This document shows, in pieces, positions 1-7,119 of a DNA stretch of 64,000 nt. Under the pieces are notes generated by a model that worked only from the letters and a program-made list of their open reading frames with translations, was not told the origin of the DNA and searched no databases. The stretch's first letter is position 1. Every line of letters starts with the position of its first letter. A program made the translations under genes and the position numbers. The DNA comes from Streptomyces sp. Ru62 (GTDB lineage Bacteria; Actinomycetota; Actinomycetes; Streptomycetales; Streptomycetaceae), in assembly GCF_002920615.1 (NCBI RefSeq), contig NZ_PQSU01000012.1, forward strand, positions 62,001 to 126,000, read 5' to 3'.

Positions 1-531
1 GTCCTGGACCTCGCCGCCGGAACGGCCACCTCCTCGCTGCCCTTCGCGCGGACCGGCGCGTACGTCGTCCCCTGCGACTTCTCCCTCGGCATGCTCCAGG
101 TCGGCAAGAAGAAGCACACCTGGCTGCCGTTCACGGCGGGTGACGCGACGAGGCTGCCCTTCAAGGACGACACCTTCGACGCGGTGACGATCTCCTTCGG
201 GCTGCGCAACGTGCAGGACACGGACGCGGCGCTGCGCGAGATGCACCGGGTCACCCGGCCCGGCGGACGCGTGGTGATCTGCGAGTTCTCCCACCCGACG
301 TGGGCGCCGTTCCGGACCGTCTACACCGAGTACCTGATGCGGGCGCTGCCGTCGGTCGCGCGCGCGGTCTCCTCCAACCCCGACGCGTACGTCTACCTCG
401 CCGAGTCCATCCGGGCCTGGCCCGACCAGCCCGCGCTCGCCGAACGGCTGCGCAAGGCGGGCTGGTCCAAGGTGGCGTGGCGCAACCTCACCGGCGGCGT
501 GGTCTCGCTGCACCGGGGCTTCAAGGAGTAG
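1..531 (+). CDS. menG: Demethylmenaquinone methyltransferase, 3' part
   Basis: The reading frame is open from base 1, so the start lies outside the window; about 176 codons are present against roughly 230 in the family. It opens in the SAM-binding motif I (VLDLAAGTAT) and carries the UbiE/MenG signature with DATRLPF and the downstream ISFGLRNV. The family C-methylates demethylmenaquinone in the last step of menaquinone synthesis, in the cytosol at the membrane. Other quinone genes lie nearby: a reductase at 1.7 kb and a polyprenyl synthase at 28.8 kb. The stop codon lies inside a small tandem repeat. Confidence 0.92.
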   Translation, partial: VLDLAAGTATSSLPFARTGAYVVPCDFSLGMLQVGKKKHTWLPFTAGDATRLPFKDDTFDAVTISFGLRNVQDTDAALREMHRVTRPGGRVVICEFSHPTWAPFRTVYTEYLMRALPSVARAVSSNPDAYVYLAESIRAWPDQPALAERLRKAGWSKVAWRNLTGGVVSLHRGFKE

Positions 532-593
532 CGGGCTTCAAGGAGTAGCGGGCTTCAGGGGGTAGCGGGCTGCGAGGAGCGGGCTTCGAGAGC
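516..593. repeat. 17-bp tandem repeat over the menG stop codon
   Basis: Two perfect copies of gggcttcaaggagtagc (516-532, 533-549) are followed by a third with two changes (550-566) and two shortened degenerate copies to about 593. The first copy contains the real stop, so the last five codons of menG and its stop have been duplicated downstream. Each full copy carries TAG and an AAGGAG-like stretch. It looks like replication slippage; no function is evident. Confidence 0.85.
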
Positions 594-629
594 GGCGGGC
601 GCCGGGTGAGCCGGGGCTTCGGGGGAGCT

Positions 630-974
630 TCAGGAAGAGCCGAATCCGGCCACCGCGTACGGGTCGCCGGGCTGCTCCAGCTCCCGTTGCAATCCACCCG
701 TCGGGGGTCGCGGAACGCGCGGCTCGCGCACGCCTCCGCCGCCTTCGCCCTCACCGAAGTCGAACCACACGTACACCATCGAGTCCGGCGGCACCTCGGC
801 ACCGGGCTGCGGATACTGGCGTACGACGTAGTCGACGACGGCGCGGTGGAACTCCGGGCGGTCCGGCGCGTTGAGGGACAGGCCCCGCGCCCTGGCCGTT
901 TCGCGCGCGTCCACGGCCATCAGACCGACCAGACGCGGGACGCGCACGTCGGGTGTTTTGGGTGTTCTACGCAC
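630..974 (-). CDS. Small single-PASTA-domain protein
   Basis: About 114 residues. A PASTA-like unit spans roughly residues 10-65 (VRVPRLVGLMAVDARETA, then a QYPQPGAEVPPDSMVYVWF stretch). PASTA domains usually sit on serine/threonine kinases and penicillin-binding proteins, where they bind peptidoglycan fragments. Here there is no kinase, signal peptide or membrane helix, so the protein appears cytosolic and its ligand is unknown. The tail is rich in Gly, Pro and Arg. I chose the GTG at 974 because a GGGGGTG stretch lies at ribosome-binding distance; the frame stays open upstream to 1022. Confidence 0.7.
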   Translation of the reverse strand: MRRTPKTPDVRVPRLVGLMAVDARETARARGLSLNAPDRPEFHRAVVDYVVRQYPQPGAEVPPDSMVYVWFDFGEGEGGGGVREPRVPRPPTGGLQRELEQPGDPYAVAGFGSS

Positions 975-1056
975 AGATGTCACCCCCAGCGGTACAGGCA
1001 GGGTAACTCTCGCCCGTCCCACCCGGAAGGTACCGGTGTCTTTCTGTAGCAGACGA

Positions 1057-1575
1057 CTACCGAGAGTGAGGGAAGCGGAGCCGGAAGCACAGGGCCGGCG
1101 CGTTCAGTGCGGGGTGCGGGTAGGTCTCCGCCCGCTCCATGCCGAGCCGCCGGGTCACGGCGATCGACCGCTCGTTGCCCTGAAGGACCATCGCCACCAC
1201 CCCCGGCACCCCGGCCCCCCGTACGCGTTCGAGCGCCTCCCGCGCCGCCGCGGTCGCGTACCCCTTGCCCCAGTGCGCCCGCCCGAGCCGCCAGCCGATC
1301 TCGATCTCACCGACCGGCCCCCAGTCCCGCGGCCACGGCTGCGCGCCGGTGAAGCCGATGACCTCGCCGGACTCGTCCAGCAGGGTCCACAGGCAGAAGC
1401 CGTGCTCCGCGTCGTGCCGCCGCTGGCGCGCGGTGAGTTCCTCGTACACCGACAGCTCCGCCGGCCTGCCGCCGTGGAACTCCATCACCTCCGGGTCATC
1501 GAAGACCCGGTGCCAGGCGACCGCGTCCTCGTGCGTGGGAACGCGCAGCCGTACCGGGGGCAGAGGTCGGTTCAC
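1057..1575 (-). CDS. GNAT-family N-acetyltransferase
   Basis: 172 residues from the GTG at 1575. The fold is the RimJ/RimL-type acetyltransferase: an N-terminal PVRLRVPTHEDA strand-helix, a central GEIEIGWRLGRAHWGKGYAT segment forming the acetyl-CoA pyrophosphate loop (W-x-KGYAT), and NERSIAVTRRLGM near the C-terminus. Such enzymes transfer acetyl groups to protein N-termini or small amines; the substrate cannot be told. It is divergent from the flavoprotein at 1675. The frame stays open antisense across the whole neighbouring gene, which is composition only; the protein family sets the true start. Confidence 0.85.
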   Translation of the reverse strand: MNRPLPPVRLRVPTHEDAVAWHRVFDDPEVMEFHGGRPAELSVYEELTARQRRHDAEHGFCLWTLLDESGEVIGFTGAQPWPRDWGPVGEIEIGWRLGRAHWGKGYATAAAREALERVRGAGVPGVVAMVLQGNERSIAVTRRLGMERAETYPHPALNAPALCFRLRFPHSR

Positions 1576-1674
1576 AGGGCAGCCCTTCAGCCAGGCGATC
1601 AAGTCCGCTGAATAGACTGCCCATGTCCAGTGCCGGTCGGCACGCAGATTTCGAAACCTTGGGGAGATCCCGCC

Positions 1675-2958
1675 GTGACCGAGCCCCTCTCCGACCACAC
1701 CGCCGATGTGATCGTCGTGGGCGCGGGGCCAGCCGGCTCCACGACCGCGTACCACCTCGCCAAGGCCGGTCTCGACGTCCTGCTCCTGGAGAAGACCGAG
1801 TTCCCGCGCGAGAAGGTGTGCGGCGACGGCCTCACCCCGCGCGCGGTCAAGCAGCTCGTCGCCATGGGCATCGACATCTCCGAGGAGGCCGGCTGGCTGC
1901 GCAACAAGGGCCTGCGCATCATCGGCGGCGGCTCCCGCCTCCAGCTCGACTGGCCGGACCTCGCCGCCTACCCGAACTACGGGCTGGTCCGCAAGCGCGA
2001 CGACTTCGACGAGCAGCTCGCCCGCAACGCCCAGAAGGCCGGCGCCCGGCTGTACGAGCGCTGCAACGTCAGCGGCCCGGTCCTCGACGACCGCACCGGC
2101 CGCATCACCGGCGTCACCGCCAAGCTCGGCGAGGAGAAGCGCGAGGTCACCTTCCACGCGCCGCTCGTCGTCGCCGCCGACGGCAACTCCACCCGCCTCT
2201 CCCTGGCGATGGGCCTGCACCGCCGCGAGGACCGCCCGATGGGCGTCGCGGTCCGCACGTACTTCCACAGCCCCCGCCACGACGACGACTACCTGGAGTC
2301 CTGGCTGGAACTGTGGGACCGCCGCGGCCCCCAGGACCGCCTGCTGCCCGGCTACGGCTGGATCTTCGGCATGGGCGACGGCACGTCGAACGTGGGCCTC
2401 GGCGTGCTGAACACCTCCGCCTCCTTCAAGGAGCTGGACTGGCGCGAGATCCTCAAGGCGTGGTGCGCCTCCATGCCGGAGGACTGGGGCTACACCCCGG
2501 AGAACATGACCGGCCCGATCCGCGGCGCCGCCCTGCCCATGGCCTTCAACCGCCAGCCGCACTACACGCGCGGACTGCTGCTCGTCGGTGACGCCGGCGG
2601 CCTGGTGAACCCCTTCAACGGCGAGGGCATCGCCTACGCCATGGAGTCCGGCCAGATCGCCGCCGACGTCATCGTGCAGGCCCACGCGCGCGCGACGCCC
2701 GCCCAGCGCGAGATCGCCCTCCAGCGCTACCCGCGCGTCCTCAAGGACACCTACGGCGGCTACTACACGCTCGGCCGCGCCTTCGTGAAGCTCATCGGCA
2801 ACCCGAAGGTCATGCAGATCGCCACCCAGCGCGGTCTGACCCACCCGCTGCTGATGAAGTTCACCCTGAAGCTGCTGGCGAACCTCACCGACCCCACGGG
2901 CGGCGATGCGATGGACCGCATCATCAACGGCCTGAGCAAGGTGGCCCCGAAGGCGTGA
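1675..2958 (+). CDS. Geranylgeranyl reductase family flavoprotein (menaquinone reductase-like)
   Basis: 427 residues from the GTG at 1675, with GGGGAG eight bases upstream. It has an N-terminal FAD dinucleotide-binding motif (GAGPAG, residues 16-21), the family segment KVCGDGLTPRAV near residue 50 and a second FAD motif GDAGGLVNPFNGEGI near residue 306. The family uses FAD to saturate isoprenoid double bonds. Beside menG it most likely makes partially saturated menaquinone, as MenJ does in mycobacteria; a role in other prenyl lipids cannot be excluded. Its stop directly abuts the stop of the convergent deformylase gene. Confidence 0.88.
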   Translation: MTEPLSDHTADVIVVGAGPAGSTTAYHLAKAGLDVLLLEKTEFPREKVCGDGLTPRAVKQLVAMGIDISEEAGWLRNKGLRIIGGGSRLQLDWPDLAAYPNYGLVRKRDDFDEQLARNAQKAGARLYERCNVSGPVLDDRTGRITGVTAKLGEEKREVTFHAPLVVAADGNSTRLSLAMGLHRREDRPMGVAVRTYFHSPRHDDDYLESWLELWDRRGPQDRLLPGYGWIFGMGDGTSNVGLGVLNTSASFKELDWREILKAWCASMPEDWGYTPENMTGPIRGAALPMAFNRQPHYTRGLLLVGDAGGLVNPFNGEGIAYAMESGQIAADVIVQAHARATPAQREIALQRYPRVLKDTYGGYYTLGRAFVKLIGNPKVMQIATQRGLTHPLLMKFTLKLLANLTDPTGGDAMDRIINGLSKVAPKA

Positions 2959-3582
2959 CTAGGCGCTGAAAGCCGCGGCGTTGGCGGCCCGGCGCGCGTA
3001 CACCGCGTCCCGCCGGTCCGCCATCTGCCGCAGCGCGTCCTTCTTGTCCCGTTTCGAGAGCCGGTCCAGATAGACGTACCCGTTGGTGTGGTCGGTCTCG
3101 TGGGCCAGGCACCGCGCGAAGTACCCGGTGCCCTCGACGACGACGGCGTGGCCGTCCCTGTCCTGTCCGCGCACGACGGCCCGGTCCGGCCGCGGTACGG
3201 CCATCACGGCACCCGGCACCGACAGGCACCCCTCGCCCTCGTCCAGCAGTCGTCGCCCGGTCGTGGGCGTTTCGAGTACTGGATTGACAATGTGCCCGAC
3301 ATGTCGGACTCCGTCGTCATCGAGGCAGTCGTACACGAACAGCCGCAGATGCACCCCGACCTGATTCGCCGCCAGCCCCGCGCCCTCGGCCACGTACATG
3401 GTGCGGAACATGTCGTCGATGAGCGCGGCGAGGTCGGGCCCGAACTCCGTGACGTCCCGGCACGGCTTGTGCAGCACCTCCTCGCCGACCTCGGTGACAC
3501 GGCGCACCGCGCCCCGCCCGGCCTCGGGGGCGTACGGCGGGTAGTGGTCGGCGGGACTTCCCTGTACGAACACGCATGGCAT
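2959..3582 (-). CDS. def: Peptide deformylase
   Basis: 207 residues. It removes the formyl group from the N-terminal methionine of new proteins in the cytosol and needs a divalent metal. All three family motifs are present: GAGLAANQVG (67-76), EGCLS (117-121, metal-binding Cys119) and HETDH (161-165, two metal His and catalytic Glu). The ATG at 3582 has GAAGGAG eight bases upstream. Its N-terminus is longer than the E. coli enzyme by about 20 residues. Streptomycetes usually carry several deformylase paralogues, so this is probably not the only one. Confidence 0.93.
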   Translation of the reverse strand: MPCVFVQGSPADHYPPYAPEAGRGAVRRVTEVGEEVLHKPCRDVTEFGPDLAALIDDMFRTMYVAEGAGLAANQVGVHLRLFVYDCLDDDGVRHVGHIVNPVLETPTTGRRLLDEGEGCLSVPGAVMAVPRPDRAVVRGQDRDGHAVVVEGTGYFARCLAHETDHTNGYVYLDRLSKRDKKDALRQMADRRDAVYARRAANAAAFSA

Positions 3583-3704
3583 CGCGTGGACTCCTTCGCT
3601 CGGCGACGGACCACCGGACGGCGGCCCGGGCAGAGCATGTCAGGAGCGAGGCGAGGCGTGCCGGGGACAGGCGAGGCGTGTCAGGGGTGACGTACGGCGT
3701 GCCT

Positions 3705-3724
3705 GGGCCGCCGCACGGCGGCCC
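3705..3724 (-). terminator. GC hairpin downstream of the NlpC/P60 gene
   Basis: Perfect 9-bp arms (gggccgccg / cggcggccc) with a 2-base loop, about 110 bases past the stop of the minus-strand NlpC/P60 gene. It lies in a 250-bp spacer full of degenerate ggcgtgcc-like repeats. There is no U tract, as is common for streptomycete terminators. Confidence 0.4.
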
Positions 3725-3832
3725 AAGGGCACACGGCGGTCCGAGGACGGCGCACGGCGTTCCGGGGACGCCGCGAGGGCCGCTGCCCCCGAGCGGCTGC
3801 GGCCCTACGCGTGTGAGAGGTGCGGAGTGCGC

Positions 3833-4657
3833 TCAGAGCACCCGCACGGCGCCGGTGGGCGGGTCGTACGACAGCGGGCGCTCCACGACCCCGGTGGAGG
3901 GGTTCTGCGCGCCCACGAACATGCCGTCGCCGACGTACACCGCGACGTGGTACGCGCTGCCCGCGCCGCCCCAGTACAGGATGTCGCCCGGCTGGAGGTT
4001 GCTCAGCGAGACCTGGGTGCCGGCCGTCGACTGGTCCTGGGAGACGCGCGGCAGGCTGATGCCGACCTGCTTGAAGGCCGTCTGCACCAGGCCGGAGCAG
4101 TCGTAGGCGGAGGGGCCGGTGGCACCGGAGACGTACGCCTTGCCGACCTGCGCCTTGACGAAGCTGATGACGGCCGCGGCCGAACCGGTGGCCGTGGACG
4201 TGCTCGTGGTGGTGGACGTGGACGTGGAGCCGGCGTCCGCCGTGGTGGAGAGCGTGGTCCGCTCCGCGGTGCGGGAGGCGCGGGCGGCGGCCTCCTTGCG
4301 GGCGGCCTCCTGGGCCTTCTTCTTTGCCTCCGCCGCCTTCTTCTTGGCGTCGGCGAGGTCCGCCTTGGCCTGCTTCGCGGCCTTCGTGGCAGCCGCGTCA
4401 CGCTCGGCCTGGAGCTGGTAGTTCGCGGCTGCCTGCTCGGTGGCGTCCGCGGACTGGGCCGCCTGAGCGGCCAGGTCGGCCGTCAGGGTGGGCAGTTCGA
4501 GGGTCTGCGTCACCGGCTCGGCAGCGTTCGCCGAGCCGGACGCCCCGGCGACTGCCAGGGTGCCGAGGACGCCACCGGCAACTCCGGCCCGCATCGCGAG
4601 GGTCGACGCGCTGCGGCGGGGCTTCCGGTGGCTGCGTATGTGAGCGGTGTGGGACAT
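3833..4657 (-). CDS. Secreted NlpC/P60 peptidoglycan endopeptidase
   Basis: 274 residues from the ATG at 4657. A twin-Arg-free signal peptide ends near ASGSANAA (about residue 46). An Ala/Lys-rich coiled coil (about 60-140) and a Ser/Thr linker (about 145-160) follow, then the C-terminal NlpC/P60 domain with catalytic Cys187 (YDCSGLVQTAF) and His237 (AYHVAVYVGDG). The family cuts stem-peptide bonds in the cell wall. No good ribosome site precedes the chosen ATG; in-frame starts at 4687 (ATG) and 4714 (GTG) would only lengthen the leader. The long upstream spacer holds a 24-bp palindrome. Confidence 0.88.
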   Translation of the reverse strand: MSHTAHIRSHRKPRRSASTLAMRAGVAGGVLGTLAVAGASGSANAAEPVTQTLELPTLTADLAAQAAQSADATEQAAANYQLQAERDAAATKAAKQAKADLADAKKKAAEAKKKAQEAARKEAAARASRTAERTTLSTTADAGSTSTSTTTSTSTATGSAAAVISFVKAQVGKAYVSGATGPSAYDCSGLVQTAFKQVGISLPRVSQDQSTAGTQVSLSNLQPGDILYWGGAGSAYHVAVYVGDGMFVGAQNPSTGVVERPLSYDPPTGAVRVL

Positions 4658-4786
4658 GGGAACAACCGGTACCAGGGGCTCCTTCATATCTTCAAGAAAC
4701 GTGTGCTGCGCCACAGTTGTTCAATCGAGCCCCGGAAAGCCGGGCGTGTCGCTCTTTATTGACGCCGTAACGGACATTGCGGACGC

Positions 4787-4810
4787 CCGTGATCAAGCCC
4801 TTGATCACGG
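4787..4810. promoter_or_regulatory. 24-bp palindrome upstream of the NlpC/P60 gene
   Basis: ccgtgatcaag-cc-cttgatcacgg: two perfect 11-bp arms with a 2-base spacer, 130 bases upstream of the hydrolase start. A further tttgatcatta lies just to the right. A dimeric repressor or activator site, or an RNA hairpin in the leader, are both possible. I do not recognise the regulator. Confidence 0.5.
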
Positions 4811-5229
4811 TCTTTGATCATTAAGTCCGAATTGCCCCCCGCTACCACTGGTTGGCTTCGTTGGCCAAGCCCGGTTCTCAGACGTCTCTCATGAATGTGG
4901 CGGACGTCACGGAACGATTACCGGAATGGCGGCGTCCGACGCCTGCTCGGCTCGTGAACGCATGCACGTGCCCCCATCGCGTCCACATCCCGCCCCGACC
5001 TCCCTCCGAGGTGTGAACGCGCCCCTCTATCAGCCCCCCGCGTCCATCGCCAATTTGCATGCATCGGAAGTCTCTTGATATGGAGACGCACCCTCCGGCC
5101 TGCGATGACATGCGAGATTGTCACTTCTGGTGATCAACTGAACGCTTCGCGTATGAAGATCACTCATCATCCGACTTCATGATCCTTCGTCAGGTGGTGG
5201 AGATCACAAAGCTTGTGCAATACCCCGTG

Positions 5230-5259
5230 TCGCAGATCACAGAGCGGCGGGCATAAGAT
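5230..5259 (+). promoter_or_regulatory. Possible nuoA promoter
   Basis: A TAAGAT hexamer at 5254-5259 resembles a sigma-70-type -10 box. At 18-base spacing only a poor -35 (tcgcag) is seen. The implied start near 5266 would put the Rex operator at about +10 to +27, a position suited to repression. Confidence 0.35.
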
Positions 5260-5274
5260 GCGAGGCAGTTGGGC

Positions 5275-5292
5275 TTGTGACCTGCTTCACAT
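5275..5292. promoter_or_regulatory. Rex operator in front of the nuo operon
   Basis: ttgtgacctgcttcacat matches the streptomycete Rex operator, TTGTGAA-N4-TTCACAA, at 12 of its 14 fixed positions, with both TGTGA and TCACA half-site cores intact. Rex is a redox repressor that leaves DNA when NADH/NAD+ rises, and the nuo operon is a known Rex target in Streptomyces. The site lies 107 bases upstream of the nuoA start. Confidence 0.85.
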
Positions 5293-5398
5293 GTTCGCGA
5301 TCTTCGCCGGGGCCAGCGGGGTTCGTGGGACCGGTGAGGCCGGTGTGAGCCCAGTGCAACCGCCAGCAGTCAGTGCCGACTGAGAGGAGCGAGGAGCG

Positions 5399-5758
5399 GT
5401 GAACGCGTATGCGCCCATCCTCGTACTGGGAGCCCTCGGGGCAGGCTTTGCGATCTTCTCCGTGGTCATGGCCACGCTGATCGGTCCGAAGCGGTACAAC
5501 CGCGCGAAGCTCGAAGCCTACGAGTGCGGCATCGAGCCGACCCCCACGCCGGCCGGCGGCGGGCGCTTCCCCATCAAGTACTACCTGACGGCGATGCTCT
5601 TCATCGTCTTCGACATCGAGATCGTCTTCCTCTACCCCTGGGCCGTCACCTTCGACGCCCTGGGGATCTTCGGGCTCGTGGAGATGCTGCTCTTCGTGCT
5701 CACCGTCTTCGTCGCGTACGCGTACGTATGGCGGCGCGGCGGCCTGGAATGGGACTGA
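5399..5758 (+). CDS. nuoA: Complex I subunit A
   Basis: 119 residues from a GTG with GAGGAG just upstream; the family has three membrane helices and so does this protein. It shows the conserved YECGIEP after the first helix and FDIEIVFLYPW in the second, whose acidic residues face the quinone/proton channel. NuoA sits in the membrane arm next to NuoH. It is the first gene of the 14-gene operon running to 21520. Confidence 0.97.
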   Translation: MNAYAPILVLGALGAGFAIFSVVMATLIGPKRYNRAKLEAYECGIEPTPTPAGGGRFPIKYYLTAMLFIVFDIEIVFLYPWAVTFDALGIFGLVEMLLFVLTVFVAYAYVWRRGGLEWD

Positions 5759-5773
5759 GGGGCCTTTAACGAC

Positions 5774-6328
5774 ATGGGACTCGAAGAAAAGCTGCCGAGC
5801 GGCTTCCTGCTGACCACCGTCGAGCAGGCCGCGGGCTGGGTGCGCAAGGCGTCCGTCTTCCCGGCCACCTTCGGCCTCGCCTGCTGCGCCATCGAGATGA
5901 TGACCACCGGCGCCGGCCGCTACGACCTGGCCCGCTTCGGCATGGAGGTCTTCCGCGGCTCACCGCGCCAGGCGGACCTGATGATCGTCGCCGGCCGGGT
6001 CAGCCAGAAGATGGCGCCCGTCCTGAGGCAGGTCTACGACCAGATGCCCAACCCCAAGTGGGTGATCTCCATGGGCGTCTGCGCCTCCTCCGGCGGCATG
6101 TTCAACAACTACGCGATCGTCCAGGGCGTCGACCACATCGTCCCGGTCGACATCTACCTGCCCGGCTGCCCGCCCCGCCCCGAGATGCTGATGGACGCGA
6201 TCCTCAAGCTCCACCAGAAGATCCAGTCCTCCAAGCTCGGCGTGAATGCCGAGGAGGCGGCCCGCGAGGCGGAGGAGGCGGCGCTCAAGGCCCTGCCCAC
6301 GATCGAGATGAAGGGGCTGCTGCGGTGA
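5774..6328 (+). CDS. nuoB: Complex I subunit B (N2 cluster)
   Basis: 184 residues. It binds the terminal iron-sulfur cluster N2, which hands electrons to menaquinone. The four ligands are Cys37 and Cys38 (LACCAIEMM), Cys103 (GVCASSGG) and Cys132 (PGCPPRPE). The C-terminus adds a short Ala/Glu-rich helix beyond the usual core. It starts 15 bases after the nuoA stop and its own stop overlaps the nuoC start (GTGA). Confidence 0.97.
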   Translation: MGLEEKLPSGFLLTTVEQAAGWVRKASVFPATFGLACCAIEMMTTGAGRYDLARFGMEVFRGSPRQADLMIVAGRVSQKMAPVLRQVYDQMPNPKWVISMGVCASSGGMFNNYAIVQGVDHIVPVDIYLPGCPPRPEMLMDAILKLHQKIQSSKLGVNAEEAAREAEEAALKALPTIEMKGLLR

Positions 6329-7119
6329 GCGACGCGAACGGCACGCAGGGGAACCACGGGGCGAACGGCCCCGCGAACGGGGTGAACGGCTCCTCGAACG
6401 GGGTGAACCCCGAGAAGGATCTCTCCGCCTCCAACCTCCCCGGCCAGCGCGGCCAGGGCGGCGAGGAGATCCGCGTCCAGCGCGGCATGTTCGGCGCCAA
6501 CAACGGCGGCGACACCTCCGGCTACGGCGGGCTGGTCCGCTCGGTCCGACTCCCGGGACCGGCGACCCGGCCCTACGGCGGCTGGTTCGACGAGGTCGCC
6601 GACGAACTGGAGGGCGCCCTGGAGGAACAGGGTCTCCTCCCCGGTAACGCCATCGAGAAGACGGTCGTCGACCGCGGCGAGCTGACCTTCCACATCGAGC
6701 GGGAGCACCTGGTCCGCGTCGCCCGCACCCTGCGCGACGACCCGGCCCTGCGCTTCGAGCTGTGCACCGGCGTCAGCGGCGTCCACTACCCGAACGACAA
6801 GGGCCGCGAGCTGCACGCCGTCTACCACCTGCGCTCGATCACCCACAACCGGCTGATCCGCCTCGAAGTCAGCGCGCCCGACAGCGACCCGCGCATCCCG
6901 TCGCTGGTCTCCGTCTACCCGACGAACGACTGGCACGAGCGCGAGACGTACGACTTCTTCGGCATCGTCTTCGAAGGTCACCCGGCCCTGACGCGGATCA
7001 TGATGCCGGACGACTGGCAGGGCCACCCGCAGCGCAAGGACTACCCCCTCGGCGGCATCCCCGTCGAGTACAAGGGCGCCCAGATCCCGGCTCCGGACCA
7101 GCGGAGGTCGTACTCGTGA
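6325..7119 (+). CDS. nuoC: Complex I subunit C
   Basis: 264 residues from the GTG overlapping the nuoB stop. The 30-kDa-subunit core is typical, with HERETYDFFGIVFEGHP and the C-terminal DWQGHPQRKDYPLGG that packs on NuoB/NuoD. The first 25 or so residues are an unusual Asn-Gly-rich stretch (repeats of NG) absent from most homologues and probably disordered. The stop overlaps the nuoD start. Confidence 0.95.
   Translation: MSDANGTQGNHGANGPANGVNGSSNGVNPEKDLSASNLPGQRGQGGEEIRVQRGMFGANNGGDTSGYGGLVRSVRLPGPATRPYGGWFDEVADELEGALEEQGLLPGNAIEKTVVDRGELTFHIEREHLVRVARTLRDDPALRFELCTGVSGVHYPNDKGRELHAVYHLRSITHNRLIRLEVSAPDSDPRIPSLVSVYPTNDWHERETYDFFGIVFEGHPALTRIMMPDDWQGHPQRKDYPLGGIPVEYKGAQIPAPDQRRSYS

Larger units (their letters stand above)
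4658..5398. other. Divergent intergenic region between the wall hydrolase and nuoA
   Basis: 741 bases without a supported gene. The left half should hold the hydrolase promoter and leader, with a 24-bp palindrome at 4787-4810 and a stem-forming ggcttcgttggccaagcc near 4857. The right half holds the probable nuo promoter and the Rex operator. The motif gatca recurs several times, for example near 4815, 5132 and 5202. I looked for a c-di-AMP riboswitch in front of the hydrolase and did not find its conserved blocks. Confidence 0.7.

Noticed and set aside
1576..2844. N-terminal extension of the acetyltransferase frame through the flavoprotein gene
   Set aside because: The family fold begins at the GTG at 1575. 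The upstream part is antisense shadow of a clear flavoprotein gene.
4658..5250. Second c-di-AMP riboswitch in front of the NlpC/P60 gene
   Set aside because: The conserved ggggtgaagcc and gaacccgacagct blocks are absent on both strands.
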